This document shows positions 1 to 9,000 of a stretch of 64,000 nt of DNA, piece by piece (position 1 is the first letter of the stretch; every line of letters begins with the position of its first letter). The stretch is from Euleptes europaea. Lineage: Eukaryota > Chordata > Lepidosauria > Squamata > Sphaerodactylidae. The stretch covers positions 116,806,872-116,870,871 of the forward strand of contig NC_079312.1 in the NCBI RefSeq assembly GCF_029931775.1, read 5' to 3'. A program made the position numbers and the translations under genes. Below the pieces are notes generated by a model. It searched no databases and was not told the origin of the DNA. It saw nothing but the letters and a program-made list of their open reading frames with translations.

Positions 1-105
1 CGGCCATTTTCTCCAGGTGAACTGATCTCTATCGGCTGGAGATCAGTTGTAATAGCAGGAGATCGCCAGCTAGTACCTGGAGGTTCAACCTGGCAAAACA
101 AAATG
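1..105. mobile_element. Short inverted-repeat element fragment (GTTGCCA family)
   Basis: The 'ccattttctccagg.gaactgatc' block and the 'acctggaggtt' end match the better preserved copy at 43456-43656. The other edge, ending in 'gggttggcaaccct', appears at about 815-828, so this copy seems to have been split by the foldback sequence at 126-810. The family has short inverted ends reading roughly AGGGTTGCCAAC and looks like a non-autonomous DNA transposon; the superfamily is not certain. Confidence 0.5.
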
Positions 106-125
106 GGCTCTATGCTGTGGGGTAT

Positions 126-810
126 TGTAGGAACACAAAACCAGCACACACAATTCAATGCAATACAACTATATTAAAGTGCAAAATATCAAGTGAAATA
201 CTTAACTAAGGATGCTACTATTTACAATATATACAAGTACACAAAAGTGCAAGAAGCAACATCAATTCTATGGATTCTATTAATCAAGGTAAGTATTTCT
301 AATATTGTTCATATATTAATAGTATTGCATATATGTAGCAATGCTACAGGTAAGTGAGAAGGGGAAACTAGAACGTGTTTATAAGTTTCACTTATTATAC
401 ATTGCACTTATTATATGTTGTGCCGTCCTGGCCTTTGGAATATTCATGCTGGAGGATTCTTTCCTGTATTGGATTTGAATGAATTGAATCAGCTGATGAA
501 GCTTCCGGCAAAACGTGGATACCGATCCGGATGACACTTTCTAGTTTCTCCTTCTCGGCTGTCTCTACGTGGACTGTACCACTTACCTGTAGCATTGCTA
601 CATATATGCAATACTATTAATATATGAACAATATTATAAATACTTACCTTGATTAATAGAATCCATAGAATTTATGTTGCTCCTTGCACTTTTGTGTACT
701 TGTATATATTGTAAATAGTAGCGTCCTTAGTTAAGTATTTCACTTGATAGTTTGCACTTTAATATAGTTGTATTGCATTGAATTGTGTGTGCTGGTTTTG
801 TGTTCCTACA
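126..810. repeat. 685-bp foldback element (long inverted repeat)
   Basis: The left arm (about 126-376) is the reverse complement of the right arm (about 533-810) with scattered differences. The outer ends pair TGTAGGAACA (126-135) with TGTTCCTACA (801-810), and the inner arms pair through an ACAGGTAAGTG block. The roughly 155-bp loop contains CTGATGA followed by AAAC, like a worn hammerhead ribozyme of the kind carried by Penelope-like elements. No reverse transcriptase is visible. Origin from Penelope-like terminal repeats is inference. Confidence 0.7.
493..534 (+). ncRNA. Degenerate hammerhead-ribozyme-like motif
   Basis: CTGATGA at 493-499 is followed by a short stem-like stretch and then AAAAC at 510-514, where a working hammerhead would have GAAAC. 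The motif lies in the loop of the foldback element. It is suggestive only: the stems are poor. Confidence 0.3.
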
Positions 811-835
811 GTACCTGAGGGTTGGCAACCCTATC

Positions 836-1828
836 TATTCAATGGGGCTAACTCCCAGGAAAGTGTTGTTATGATTGCACTGTGCATGGGGAATTGCATG
901 TTTGAATACTTCTCCATGTAAAAACAAACAAAAACTCTTCCTAAAAACTAAAAACCAAAGCATCAAGGAACATGTAAAAATATCTATGTCTTTCCTGAGC
1001 AACCCCTTTTCATCCTATCCAGAGACTGAAGAAAGTAACACTCAAAGTAACACTGACATGGACATGCTCTTAGAGTGGGGCTTTAGGTCTAAAAAAAATG
1101 AGATAGTTACCATTTATACATCTTAACCCAGCAAATAAAAGGCAGCACATACCAATTACTTTCTCCTTTGTGGCAGATATTGTTAGTCAGTTCGCAGCTG
1201 CTGTCCTTTTTTTAATTTGGTATGTATGTATTAACTGATGACTCACCAAATAATTTCAGCCCAGGATGCCAGCTGCTCTACAGAAATAAACCTTAATTAA
1301 ACAGAAAGTTGACCACTAGGGGTGTCCCTGGAATACGTACGCCAGTAAGACCTCCTCATTAGGACAGAGAGAAGGAGGTGTTGGAATGTATATCAAAGAT
1401 TGCTAGAATGATGTATGTTTTGTGTATGTGTATAGCAGAGGGATGTGTATAGCAGAGGGATAATGCACACAGTGATTCACAACTCCTTTAAGTTCAGATG
1501 CTTTGCGAATTACCTCTTTTCGTAGCAGGGTGGGTTTAACTCTGATTTTTATGACCTTATAAAGTCTTTTGTTTCTAATGATTACCGCATGTTAATGCAT
1601 GTGAACCACTTTGAAATACTCTAAAGTGCTTCATAAATACGAAGTATTACTGTTATTATGATCCCCTTCAAAGCCGTTAAGGCCTGGAATCTTTTGTTCA
1701 GCGAGTATTGGCAGTTTTCCTGAAAGCCTAGACCAGCGTGATACAAAGAGACGGCTGAAATTTCAAGTAGGTTCAGAAAACTGAAAAGTTGCTGCTAGAC
1801 TTCGTGACAAGGGTTGCCATCTTGTGTA
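836..1828. other. Intergenic stretch, nothing clear
   Basis: No coding exon, RNA gene or well-kept repeat is recognised. Around 1600-1660 'gtgcttcataaatacgaagtattactgttatta' resembles the 3' tail of a MIR/L2-type element. Confidence 0.4.
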
Positions 1829-2015
1829 GGGTTGCCAACCTCCAGGTAATCAGTACAGGAGCGAAAATTGTTAACAAAGTGCAACAAAATTTATCATGAA
1901 TGCTACAAAATAAACATAACAACAGAGATATGTACAACATATAAAAATCCACAAGCCATTGAAGAACAACAAGGTGCAGCAAGCCTGTCAACCTACGTTG
2001 TATGGATTTCTCAAA

Positions 2016-2216
2016 AGTCTCTGTAAGAGTACTTTCACCATTGTAGACAGTGTAGTTCACAACATGCACAGAATGATGCCAAATTTCACAAGGAGGATAC
2101 GGCCGTTTCAAATTCTTGGTTGAAAATTCTTCATCAGTCCTTGTGAAATTTGGCATCATTCTGTGCAAGTTGTGAACTACATTGTCTACAATGGTGAAAG
2201 TACTCTTATAGAGACT
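2016..2216. repeat. Hairpin repeat with 77-bp arms
   Basis: Arms at 2016-2092 and 2139-2216 are nearly perfect reverse complements, for example AGTCTCT at 2017-2023 against AGAGACT at 2210-2216, around a ~46-base loop. A GTTGCCA-family edge lies just upstream at about 1829-1850. On the minus strand the apex of the hairpin holds a complete hammerhead-like core. Confidence 0.75.
2080..2152 (-). ncRNA. Hammerhead ribozyme-like motif, type I layout
   Basis: Read on the minus strand: CACAAGGA (stem I), CTGATGA core, stem II from matching AATT-rich halves, GAAAC, a palindromic GGCC helix III, then GTA (an allowed NUH cleavage triplet) and TCC...TCCTTGTG closing stem I. All conserved core elements are present. 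Type I hammerheads are known from the terminal repeats of Penelope-like elements, so this is probably a relic of one. Activity is not shown. Confidence 0.6.
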
Positions 2217-2217
2217 G

Positions 2218-2410
2218 TGTGACCGTGGCCTTGGTCTTTTCTTTCCTGACGTTTCGCCCGCAGCTGTGGCAGGCGACTTCAGAGGAGTCACACTGAAGGA
2301 CAGCGTCTCTCTCAGTGTCTCTCACTGTCCTTCAGTGTGACTCCTCTGAAGATGCCTGCCGCAGCTGCGGGCGAAACGTCAGGAAAGAAAATACCAAGGC
2401 CACGGTCACC
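2218..2410. repeat. Palindromic repeat with two head-to-head hammerhead-like copies
   Basis: About 90 bp (2218-2315) is repeated in reverse orientation at 2319-2410; both arms contain CCTTGG, CCTGACGTTTCGCCC and CTTCAGAGGAGTCACACTGAAGGACAG-like blocks. Each arm holds one hammerhead-like motif, pointing outwards on opposite strands. The tail after 2410 ('cagcccggataacctacaa') resembles the common vertebrate Penelope-like end sequence, as I recall it. Confidence 0.7.
2342..2386 (+). ncRNA. Minimal hammerhead-like motif
   Basis: TCCT (stem I), CTGAAGA core at 2346-2352, a GC-rich stem II (2354-2372), GAAAC at 2373-2377, GTC at 2378-2380, and AGGA closing stem I. Helix III would be a single C-G pair without a loop. 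Such tiny helix III forms are reported for Penelope-like-element hammerheads that may act as dimers. The inverted copy at 2243-2287 reads CTGAAGT, changed at the last core base. Confidence 0.5.
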
Positions 2411-2463
2411 CAGCCCGGATAACCTACAAGAACCAACATATAAGAGCTCCCTTCGTGAATAGG

Positions 2464-2534
2464 GGAGGGGCTGCGCCACAGTGGCAGAGCATCCGCTCGG
2501 CATGCAGAAGGTCCCAGGTTCAATCCCCGGCATT
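2464..2534 (+). mobile_element. tRNA-Ala-like SINE, head only
   Basis: The tRNA-like head with A-box region 'gtggcagagcatccgc' and B-box GGTTCAATCC ends in CCCCGGCA. It resembles tRNA-Ala with anticodon-loop changes. The 3' body seen in the copy at 41739-41953 is absent. Confidence 0.75.
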
Positions 2535-2589
2535 TATTACAAGGCTTCAGCAAATAAGAATGTACGACTGGAGGATCGCGGCGTCAACA

Positions 2590-2938
2590 TGAATGGCGCG
2601 AAGGTTGCGGCATGGGAAAGACCCCTGCCCCCACCCCCCACCCCCCACTAAAGCCCGGTCTTCCGCGTTCGAGAATCCCACGGAATGCGTCACACAAGAC
2701 CGGAGGCGGAGGCTCCCTCACACGCCCAGACCCACCCGCAGCCGCGCTTCCTCCTTTCGGGCGCTCGGCGGAGCCCTCCCCTTCCCATTGGCTGAGAACC
2801 CCCCGAGTCGCTCCGAGCCAGGCCGAAGGGGGCGGGGGGATGGCGCCGAGCCGGCCAATCGCGTGGCGCCGCGAGGAGGGCGGGCCGCTGTTTTGAGGGC
2901 CCCGCCCAGTGGTTCGCCTGTGCCGCGTCCCCGGAGGG
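2590..2938 (+). promoter_or_regulatory. FN3KRP CpG-rich promoter
   Basis: Dense CpG sequence runs from about 2590 through exon 1 to about 3200. It includes CCAAT-box candidates (CCATTGGCTG near 2786; GGCCAATCGCG near 2852) and GC boxes (GGGGGCGGGG near 2828). No TATA box is seen. This is the layout of a housekeeping promoter; the start site is not determined. Confidence 0.65.
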
Positions 2939-3079
2939 ATGGAGGCTCTTCTGCGGCGGGAGCTGGGCACCTCGGCGCTGCGGCCCGCAGGCCACTCGGG
3001 GGGCGGCTGCATCAGCCACGGCGAGAGTTTCCACACGGACCAGGGCCGCGTCTATGTGAAAATCAACTCCCGCGCTGAG
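2939..3079 (+). CDS. FN3KRP: FN3KRP exon 1 (start and P-loop)
   Basis: Encodes 47 residues from [10 protein letters not shown] to KINSRAE. It holds the P-loop GGGCIS; Cys24 matches the conserved cysteine reported to act as a redox switch in fructosamine kinases. The exon ends in phase 0 and the next exon resumes at ARRMF. Confidence 0.93.
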
Positions 3080-6000
3080 GTGGAGGTGGTGGTGGTGGGG
3101 GCTGGGCAAGGAGCGGGCTGGGCAAAGTCTTGGCGGGGGGCTTGAGGGTTGGGGAGAGCGGGGAAAGGAGGAGGAAAGTGTGGTGTGTTGTGTTGTGGGC
3201 GCGCATGTGAGCGTGGTGGGGATGCAGTCAGCCAGAGGTCCGTGGGGGGGGGGGGAATCGAGACCCGAACCGTTATTTCAAGAGAACCGTTTATTCTGGC
3301 AGCTGCGACCCAGAGGCCCCGATGGGCAGAAATCTCTGAGTCCCGATCATACCGAGGAAGGGATATTTATCCAAATTCAAGATAGGACAGCCATCAACAT
3401 TCAGGGCATATCTGGTTGTAATACAGACGGAGAGGCGGCAGTATAGGAACAGTTTCACCCAGGTCCTGTGATGGTTCACTGTAACCCTCCGTGACTCTTG
3501 CCCCAGTTACTAGCACACAGACACACAGAGATACCCTGCCCAGCAACAAGCTATTCCCTTGCTGTCCTAATACATTTACAGAAAGGAAAAGAGATTATTA
3601 CAAATTGCAAAATCAGTGGCTCTTCCATAGTCAGGGGAAGTCTACCTTGCTGTCTCAGTGGAGCTGTTGTGCGTTTATCTGACGCAGGTCGATGCAGGGA
3701 CGGGGAGAGCTGTTGTAGGTATGTGGGTGGAAACTGGAGAGCTTAGTGGCGGGGTTGACTGCCTTCCCTTGACTGTAATTTGAAGTTTGAGGGCTCTGGT
3801 TATGATAGGGGTTAGACCAGGGCTGTGGAACTCATCTGTCATGAGGGCCAGATGTGACAAAAAATGTCACTTCATCCATCCGGGCCATGTGCACCATAAA
3901 ATTAAATGCCAGGTACTGGAGATACGAACTTTATAGAAGACTCAGGCAAAGCCAATTAAAGTCAATGGTTGGAGGATCGCGGCATAAACATGAATGGCGT
4001 GAAGGTTATGGAATGGTTTTTTTTTTTACTTAAATGCAAACAGGGCAGGGGCTGCGGCTCAGAGGTAGAGCATCTGCTTGGCATGCAGAAGGTCCCAGGT
4101 TCAATCCCCGGCAGCTCCAGTTAAAGGGACTAGGCCAGTAGGTTATGTGAAAGATCCCTGCCTGTGTCCCTGGAGAGCCGCTGCCGGTCTGAGTAGACAA
4201 TACTGACTTTGCTGGACCCAGGGTCTGATTCAGTATAAGACAGCTTCATGTGTTCAAATATGCTTAAAACAATAACACTCTTACAGTATTTTCTTTTGTT
4301 TAACAGTCTTTGGTCATTGACACCTCAGGACTGGAGGGGTGGCTGCCTTGGCTGGCGAGCCCAAGCGGGCTCATCAGCCCAAATTGGGACTGAGGGGGAG
4401 GTAGCGGGCTCACCAGCACAGTTCGGGAATGGGGGTGGCTGCCTCAGCTGGCTTGCAGGCTGCATAAGAGCTCTCTAGGGGCTGCATCTGGCTCCTGAGC
4501 CATATGTTTGGCACTCCTGGGTTAGACAATGTCCTCCAGGGCTTAATTTAAGACATGGCTCATCCAAGCAGCACTTTGGCATTGATGAAAACAGTGCTTT
4601 TGGTCTCCTGCAGCATCCCTTTATATGACCTTGCTGAGTAATTCCAGTCGGTTTCTACTAATCTGATTTAATTTTCTTCATTTATACCCTGCCTTTGTCC
4701 CCAATGAGGACCTAAAGTGGCTTACATCATGCTCTTCTCCTCCATTTTATCCTCACAACGATCCTCTGAGGTAGGTTAGTCTGGGAGTGAGTGTCTCAAG
4801 GTCACCCAGCAAGCTGCCATGGTAGAGAGAACCTGGGTCTCCCAGATCCTAGATACCCACTCTAACCAGTACACTGCACCAGCTCACAATAAACTGGATT
4901 AGCAGAGACAGCTACAAGAACTATGTGCTACTGTTAGGGCCCTTTGAACTCCTGATTTTTGGAAATAGTCACTCAGTTGATGTCCAGAGGAATAGTGATA
5001 AGCAGAGGGCTGAAATTCAGTGTAATAAATGAATGAGCTGACATGTCTTTGCCACACAAAGGCTGCTGTTTTCTATCCTGTTCCGTGTTTGTCTAGATTT
5101 GCTGAGAAAGCAGACTTGCCCAGAAAGTGGTTAGAGAAACAATGTGTACATGAATAGAAACTTCTAAAGCAACATTTATATATGTTCTGTTTGGGCTTTA
5201 TGTTTCATCTGCTTCTCTGCCACTAAAGTTGTTTCTCTAGAATACATCTGGCATATGCTGAGGCTGGAATAGTTTAGTCAGTAAGCAGGTGGTAGCACCT
5301 TGGTTTGCCTTTTGCCTTTATATCCTCTGTCCATTCCAGAGCCAATTTAGTATGACAGGACCGATTCCTGTGCTTACCCTTTTAGTATGTACACAGTAAA
5401 CATGTAATATGTGAGTGAGAAAAAAATATGTTTTGAGAAACTATAAGGGAATTCATATGTGAACAGGGCAGAAACATGAACAACAAATGGCTGCCCTCAT
5501 TACACCTACTCTGGCCTTTAGTTTCTAGCAGAGTAGAATGTTAGTCCAGAGACCAAACTAAATGTGCAAGCTTTTGAGTTCTCCAGAACTCTTCATCATA
5601 CCGGAATTTTTTTAAAAATCCTATGATGTTAATGGCTTAATTTCATTACTTGGGATTTAAGAGGGCTGCAGATTTCAGTAGTCATTTCATTGGAGTATTA
5701 CCGTATATACTCGTGTATAAGCCGAGTTTTTCAGCCCAAAAAAAGGGCTGAAAAAGCCGGCCTCGGCTTATACACGGGTCAATACGGTAGAAGGGAGAAG
5801 GAGGGAGGAGGGAGGGGGGAAGGAGGGAGGAGGGAGGAGGGAGGGGGGAAGGAGGGAGGAGGGAACTTACCACCGCTGCCGAGCCACCGCCATTTTCTCC
5901 CGCCGGGAGGGGTCTTGGGCAGCCTCTCTGCAGCCGCAGAGAAGCTGCCCTGGCCCCCCCCAGGCCCCCGCCGCCATTTTCTCCCGCTGGGAGGGGTCTT

Positions 6001-9000
6001 GGGCAGCCTCTCTGCAGTTGCAGAGAAGCTGCCCTGGCCCCCCCAGGCCCCCGCCGCCATTTTCTCCTGCCGGGAGGGGTCTTGGGAAGCCTCTCTGCAG
6101 CCGCAGAGAAGCTGCCCTGGCCCCCCCGGCCCCCGCCGCCATTTTCTCCTGCCGGGAGGGGTCTTGGGCAGCCTCTCTGCAGTTGCAGAAAGACTGCCCT
6201 GGCCCCCCCCGGCCCCCACCAAATTTTCCCCGCCGGGAGGGGCCCTGGGAGGCCCCTGCCCGTCGCGCCGCTACCGCCCACGCGCCTGGGCGCCTTTCGC
6301 TGCCGGCTGGAGGGGCCTCCTGCCAGCCCAGGAAGGATGCGCCGTCGCTTCGCCGCCTCTTCAGGTAAGTAGGGGGTTCAGGGGCTCTTCCCCCTCCCCC
6401 CCTTGGATGGCACTGGGGTTGGGGTGGGGCGGGGTGGGGCGGGAGGGCCTGGGAGGCCGGCGGGAGGGCGACCTTGGGCAGGGGCCCTGCTCTCTAAAAT
6501 GGCGGCCGCCATTTTAGAGCGCAGCATTGCGGGTAAAGGAAATTTCTTATTGCCCCTCGGCTTATATGCGGGTCAATAAGAAATTCCCTTTTCTGGCCTC
6601 TAATTTGGGGGGTCGGCTTATACTCGGGTCGGCTTATACCCGAGTATATACGGTAAGTCCATTTGACATAATAGTCCAATCATATAAGATTAGACTACTA
6701 TGAGTGGTTAACAAAATGTGGTTGGTTATCTTTTCCAATATTGGTACCATTGAATGTCATGATAATGTTCATTTTAACTTGCTTGGATTGTTGTACAGTT
6801 AGTACTGGAGAAATGTTATGTCTGGATTTTCTGTCATGTTACTGTTAAAAGACTCTATTGGGGCAGGGGAATGTGGCATTAGTTGTACAAGTGTTTATAA
6901 GAGTGTTTTCTTTTTATATCTAATAGGCCAGAAGGATGTTTGATGGAGAAATGGAAAGTTTAACAGCTATCTTGCAAACCCAGACAGTAAAGGTTCCTAA
7001 ACCTATAAAAGTTATTGATTTGCCAGAGGGAGGGGCTGTTTTTGTGATGGAACATTTGGAGATGAGAAGCTTGAACAGGTAAGTTCTTCAGTTTCTTGCT
7101 GTGAATTAGTTTCCTGGTAGAAGGAGGAAATCAGTATTATTCAATATAAGGTGGGTTATACAAATATAACACTGCTTCTGATTTTGTGGCAGTGTTCAGT
7201 GGTTTAAAGCAGAGGTGGACAACGTGTAGCTCTTTAAATACTTTTGTGTAGCATACTGGATAGAGCCTAGAAAACCCTAGTTTCAATTTAGAAAGTTAAA
7301 TTTCTGGTCATCTTTTGAAGTATAGGTACTGTTGGACATTAAATTAATAAATTTTTTATTTTTTCCTCTGCTTGGAGATTTGTACAGTTAATGGTTTACA
7401 GATGCGGTGGTGGGAAAAGGTATATGTGTAACTTCTGCCATATAATTGTTAGAAGCCTCTGTCAGGAAAAAGAGTAGCATGTATGGTAGGAGTCCAGAAG
7501 TCTTATATTTTGAAGTGTTTATAAGAGCATCTCCCTGTATATGAAGCATGTGGGCCACCACATGCTCTAAAAAGAACCCAGTTCAAGTGGTAATATTAAT
7601 CTGAGATGGCATTGTAAATTACTGTGCCCTTTATAAAAATTGGAGGAGCTTGATTACAGCTATAAACAACAATGATAATTCAACTTTCTGGCGGACTGTG
7701 AATTCTTTAAGTAATGGCTATGCCAGAGTCACCACATGTATCCCGTCTTCGGTCTGGGTAGCTTACTTCAAGAGCCTCTTCTCCTACTCTGTGGAAAACC
7801 AGGGTCTTATACCTGTAGCACCTTCTATTTTGTTGAATTCCTGGCCAGATGTGTCTCCTAAGGAAATTAAACCGCTCATTGATCGCCTACACTCAGGTAA
7901 AGCCCCAGGTCCTGATCTAATTCCCTACGAACTTTTTAAAGTCAACAGCAAATGGTGGGCCAACATTCTTGCTCCTGTATTCACACAAATTAATGCCTCA
8001 GGAGCTATTCCAAAATCTTGGAGACATACTATTATCATCCCAATCTTTAAAAAGGGTCAGCGCTCTGACCCAAGCTGTTATCGTCCAATCAGCCTTTTGT
8101 CTTGCTTAGGCAAATTGTATTCCTCCTACTTATTCAAGAGGCTGTTGGACTGGGTTGAGAGTAATGACATCCTTGGCTGGGAACTGATTGGCTTTAGAAG
8201 GGGTTGGTCTGTCACGGACCACTGTTTAGTGCTCTCCCATCTAGCCGAGAAATATTCCTCCCCCAGAAATGGCACCCTTTATGCGGGTTTTATGGATCTT
8301 AAGGGAGCTTTTGATACCATCCCGAGGGAGAGGCTATGGTTGAAACTATCACATTCTACTATGGATAGGAGGTTACTATGGCTTATTCAGCAATTTCATA
8401 CCGACCTCACAGCTCAGGTTTGCTGTGGCAACCAAGAAGAACTAACCGAGCCCTTTGAGCTGGTCAAGGGAGTTAGACAAGGTTGCCTCCTTGCTCCTCT
8501 CTTGTTTAATCTATACCTGAATGATATGGCAACCAATTTCTCAGAGTTTTGCCACCCCCCAAAGCTTGCAAGTCATCCCACCCCGATTCTACTCTATGCT
8601 GACGACGCAGTTCTCCTGTCCCGCACAAGAATTGGTTTGAAAAGATCTTTGCAAACTTGTTCTGAGTACTGCTCTAGGGAAGGTCTTAAAATAAACCATC
8701 ATAAATCTAAGATTATGATTTTCACTAAGAGAAGAAAAATGCCTCTTTTTCGCTGGGTATTAGATGGCTTTGAGGTTGACCAAGTCAAGGAGTTTGTTTA
8801 TCTTGGCATTCTGTTTTCCCATAACCTAAATTGGAATGCCCATCAAAAAGCAGTGTCCAACAAAATTAAACCTGGGGTTGGTGCTATTGTCAATTTTTTT
8901 CACACCAAAGGTGGCAAATATATTCCAGGGGCTATTCAGGTTTTTAACCTGAAAATTACCTCAATTATCCTCTTTGGTGTTGCCATCTGGATTACAGTCA

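Noticed and set aside
126-2410. A Penelope-like reverse transcriptase belonging to the hammerhead foldbacks
   Set aside because: No GIY-YIG or reverse-transcriptase motif is found near them; only terminal-repeat-like sequence is present.
5682-6517. Long proline/glycine-rich proteins on both strands of the GC-rich array
   Set aside because: They follow the ~83-bp repeat unit and high GC, not a gene; all frames are open together.
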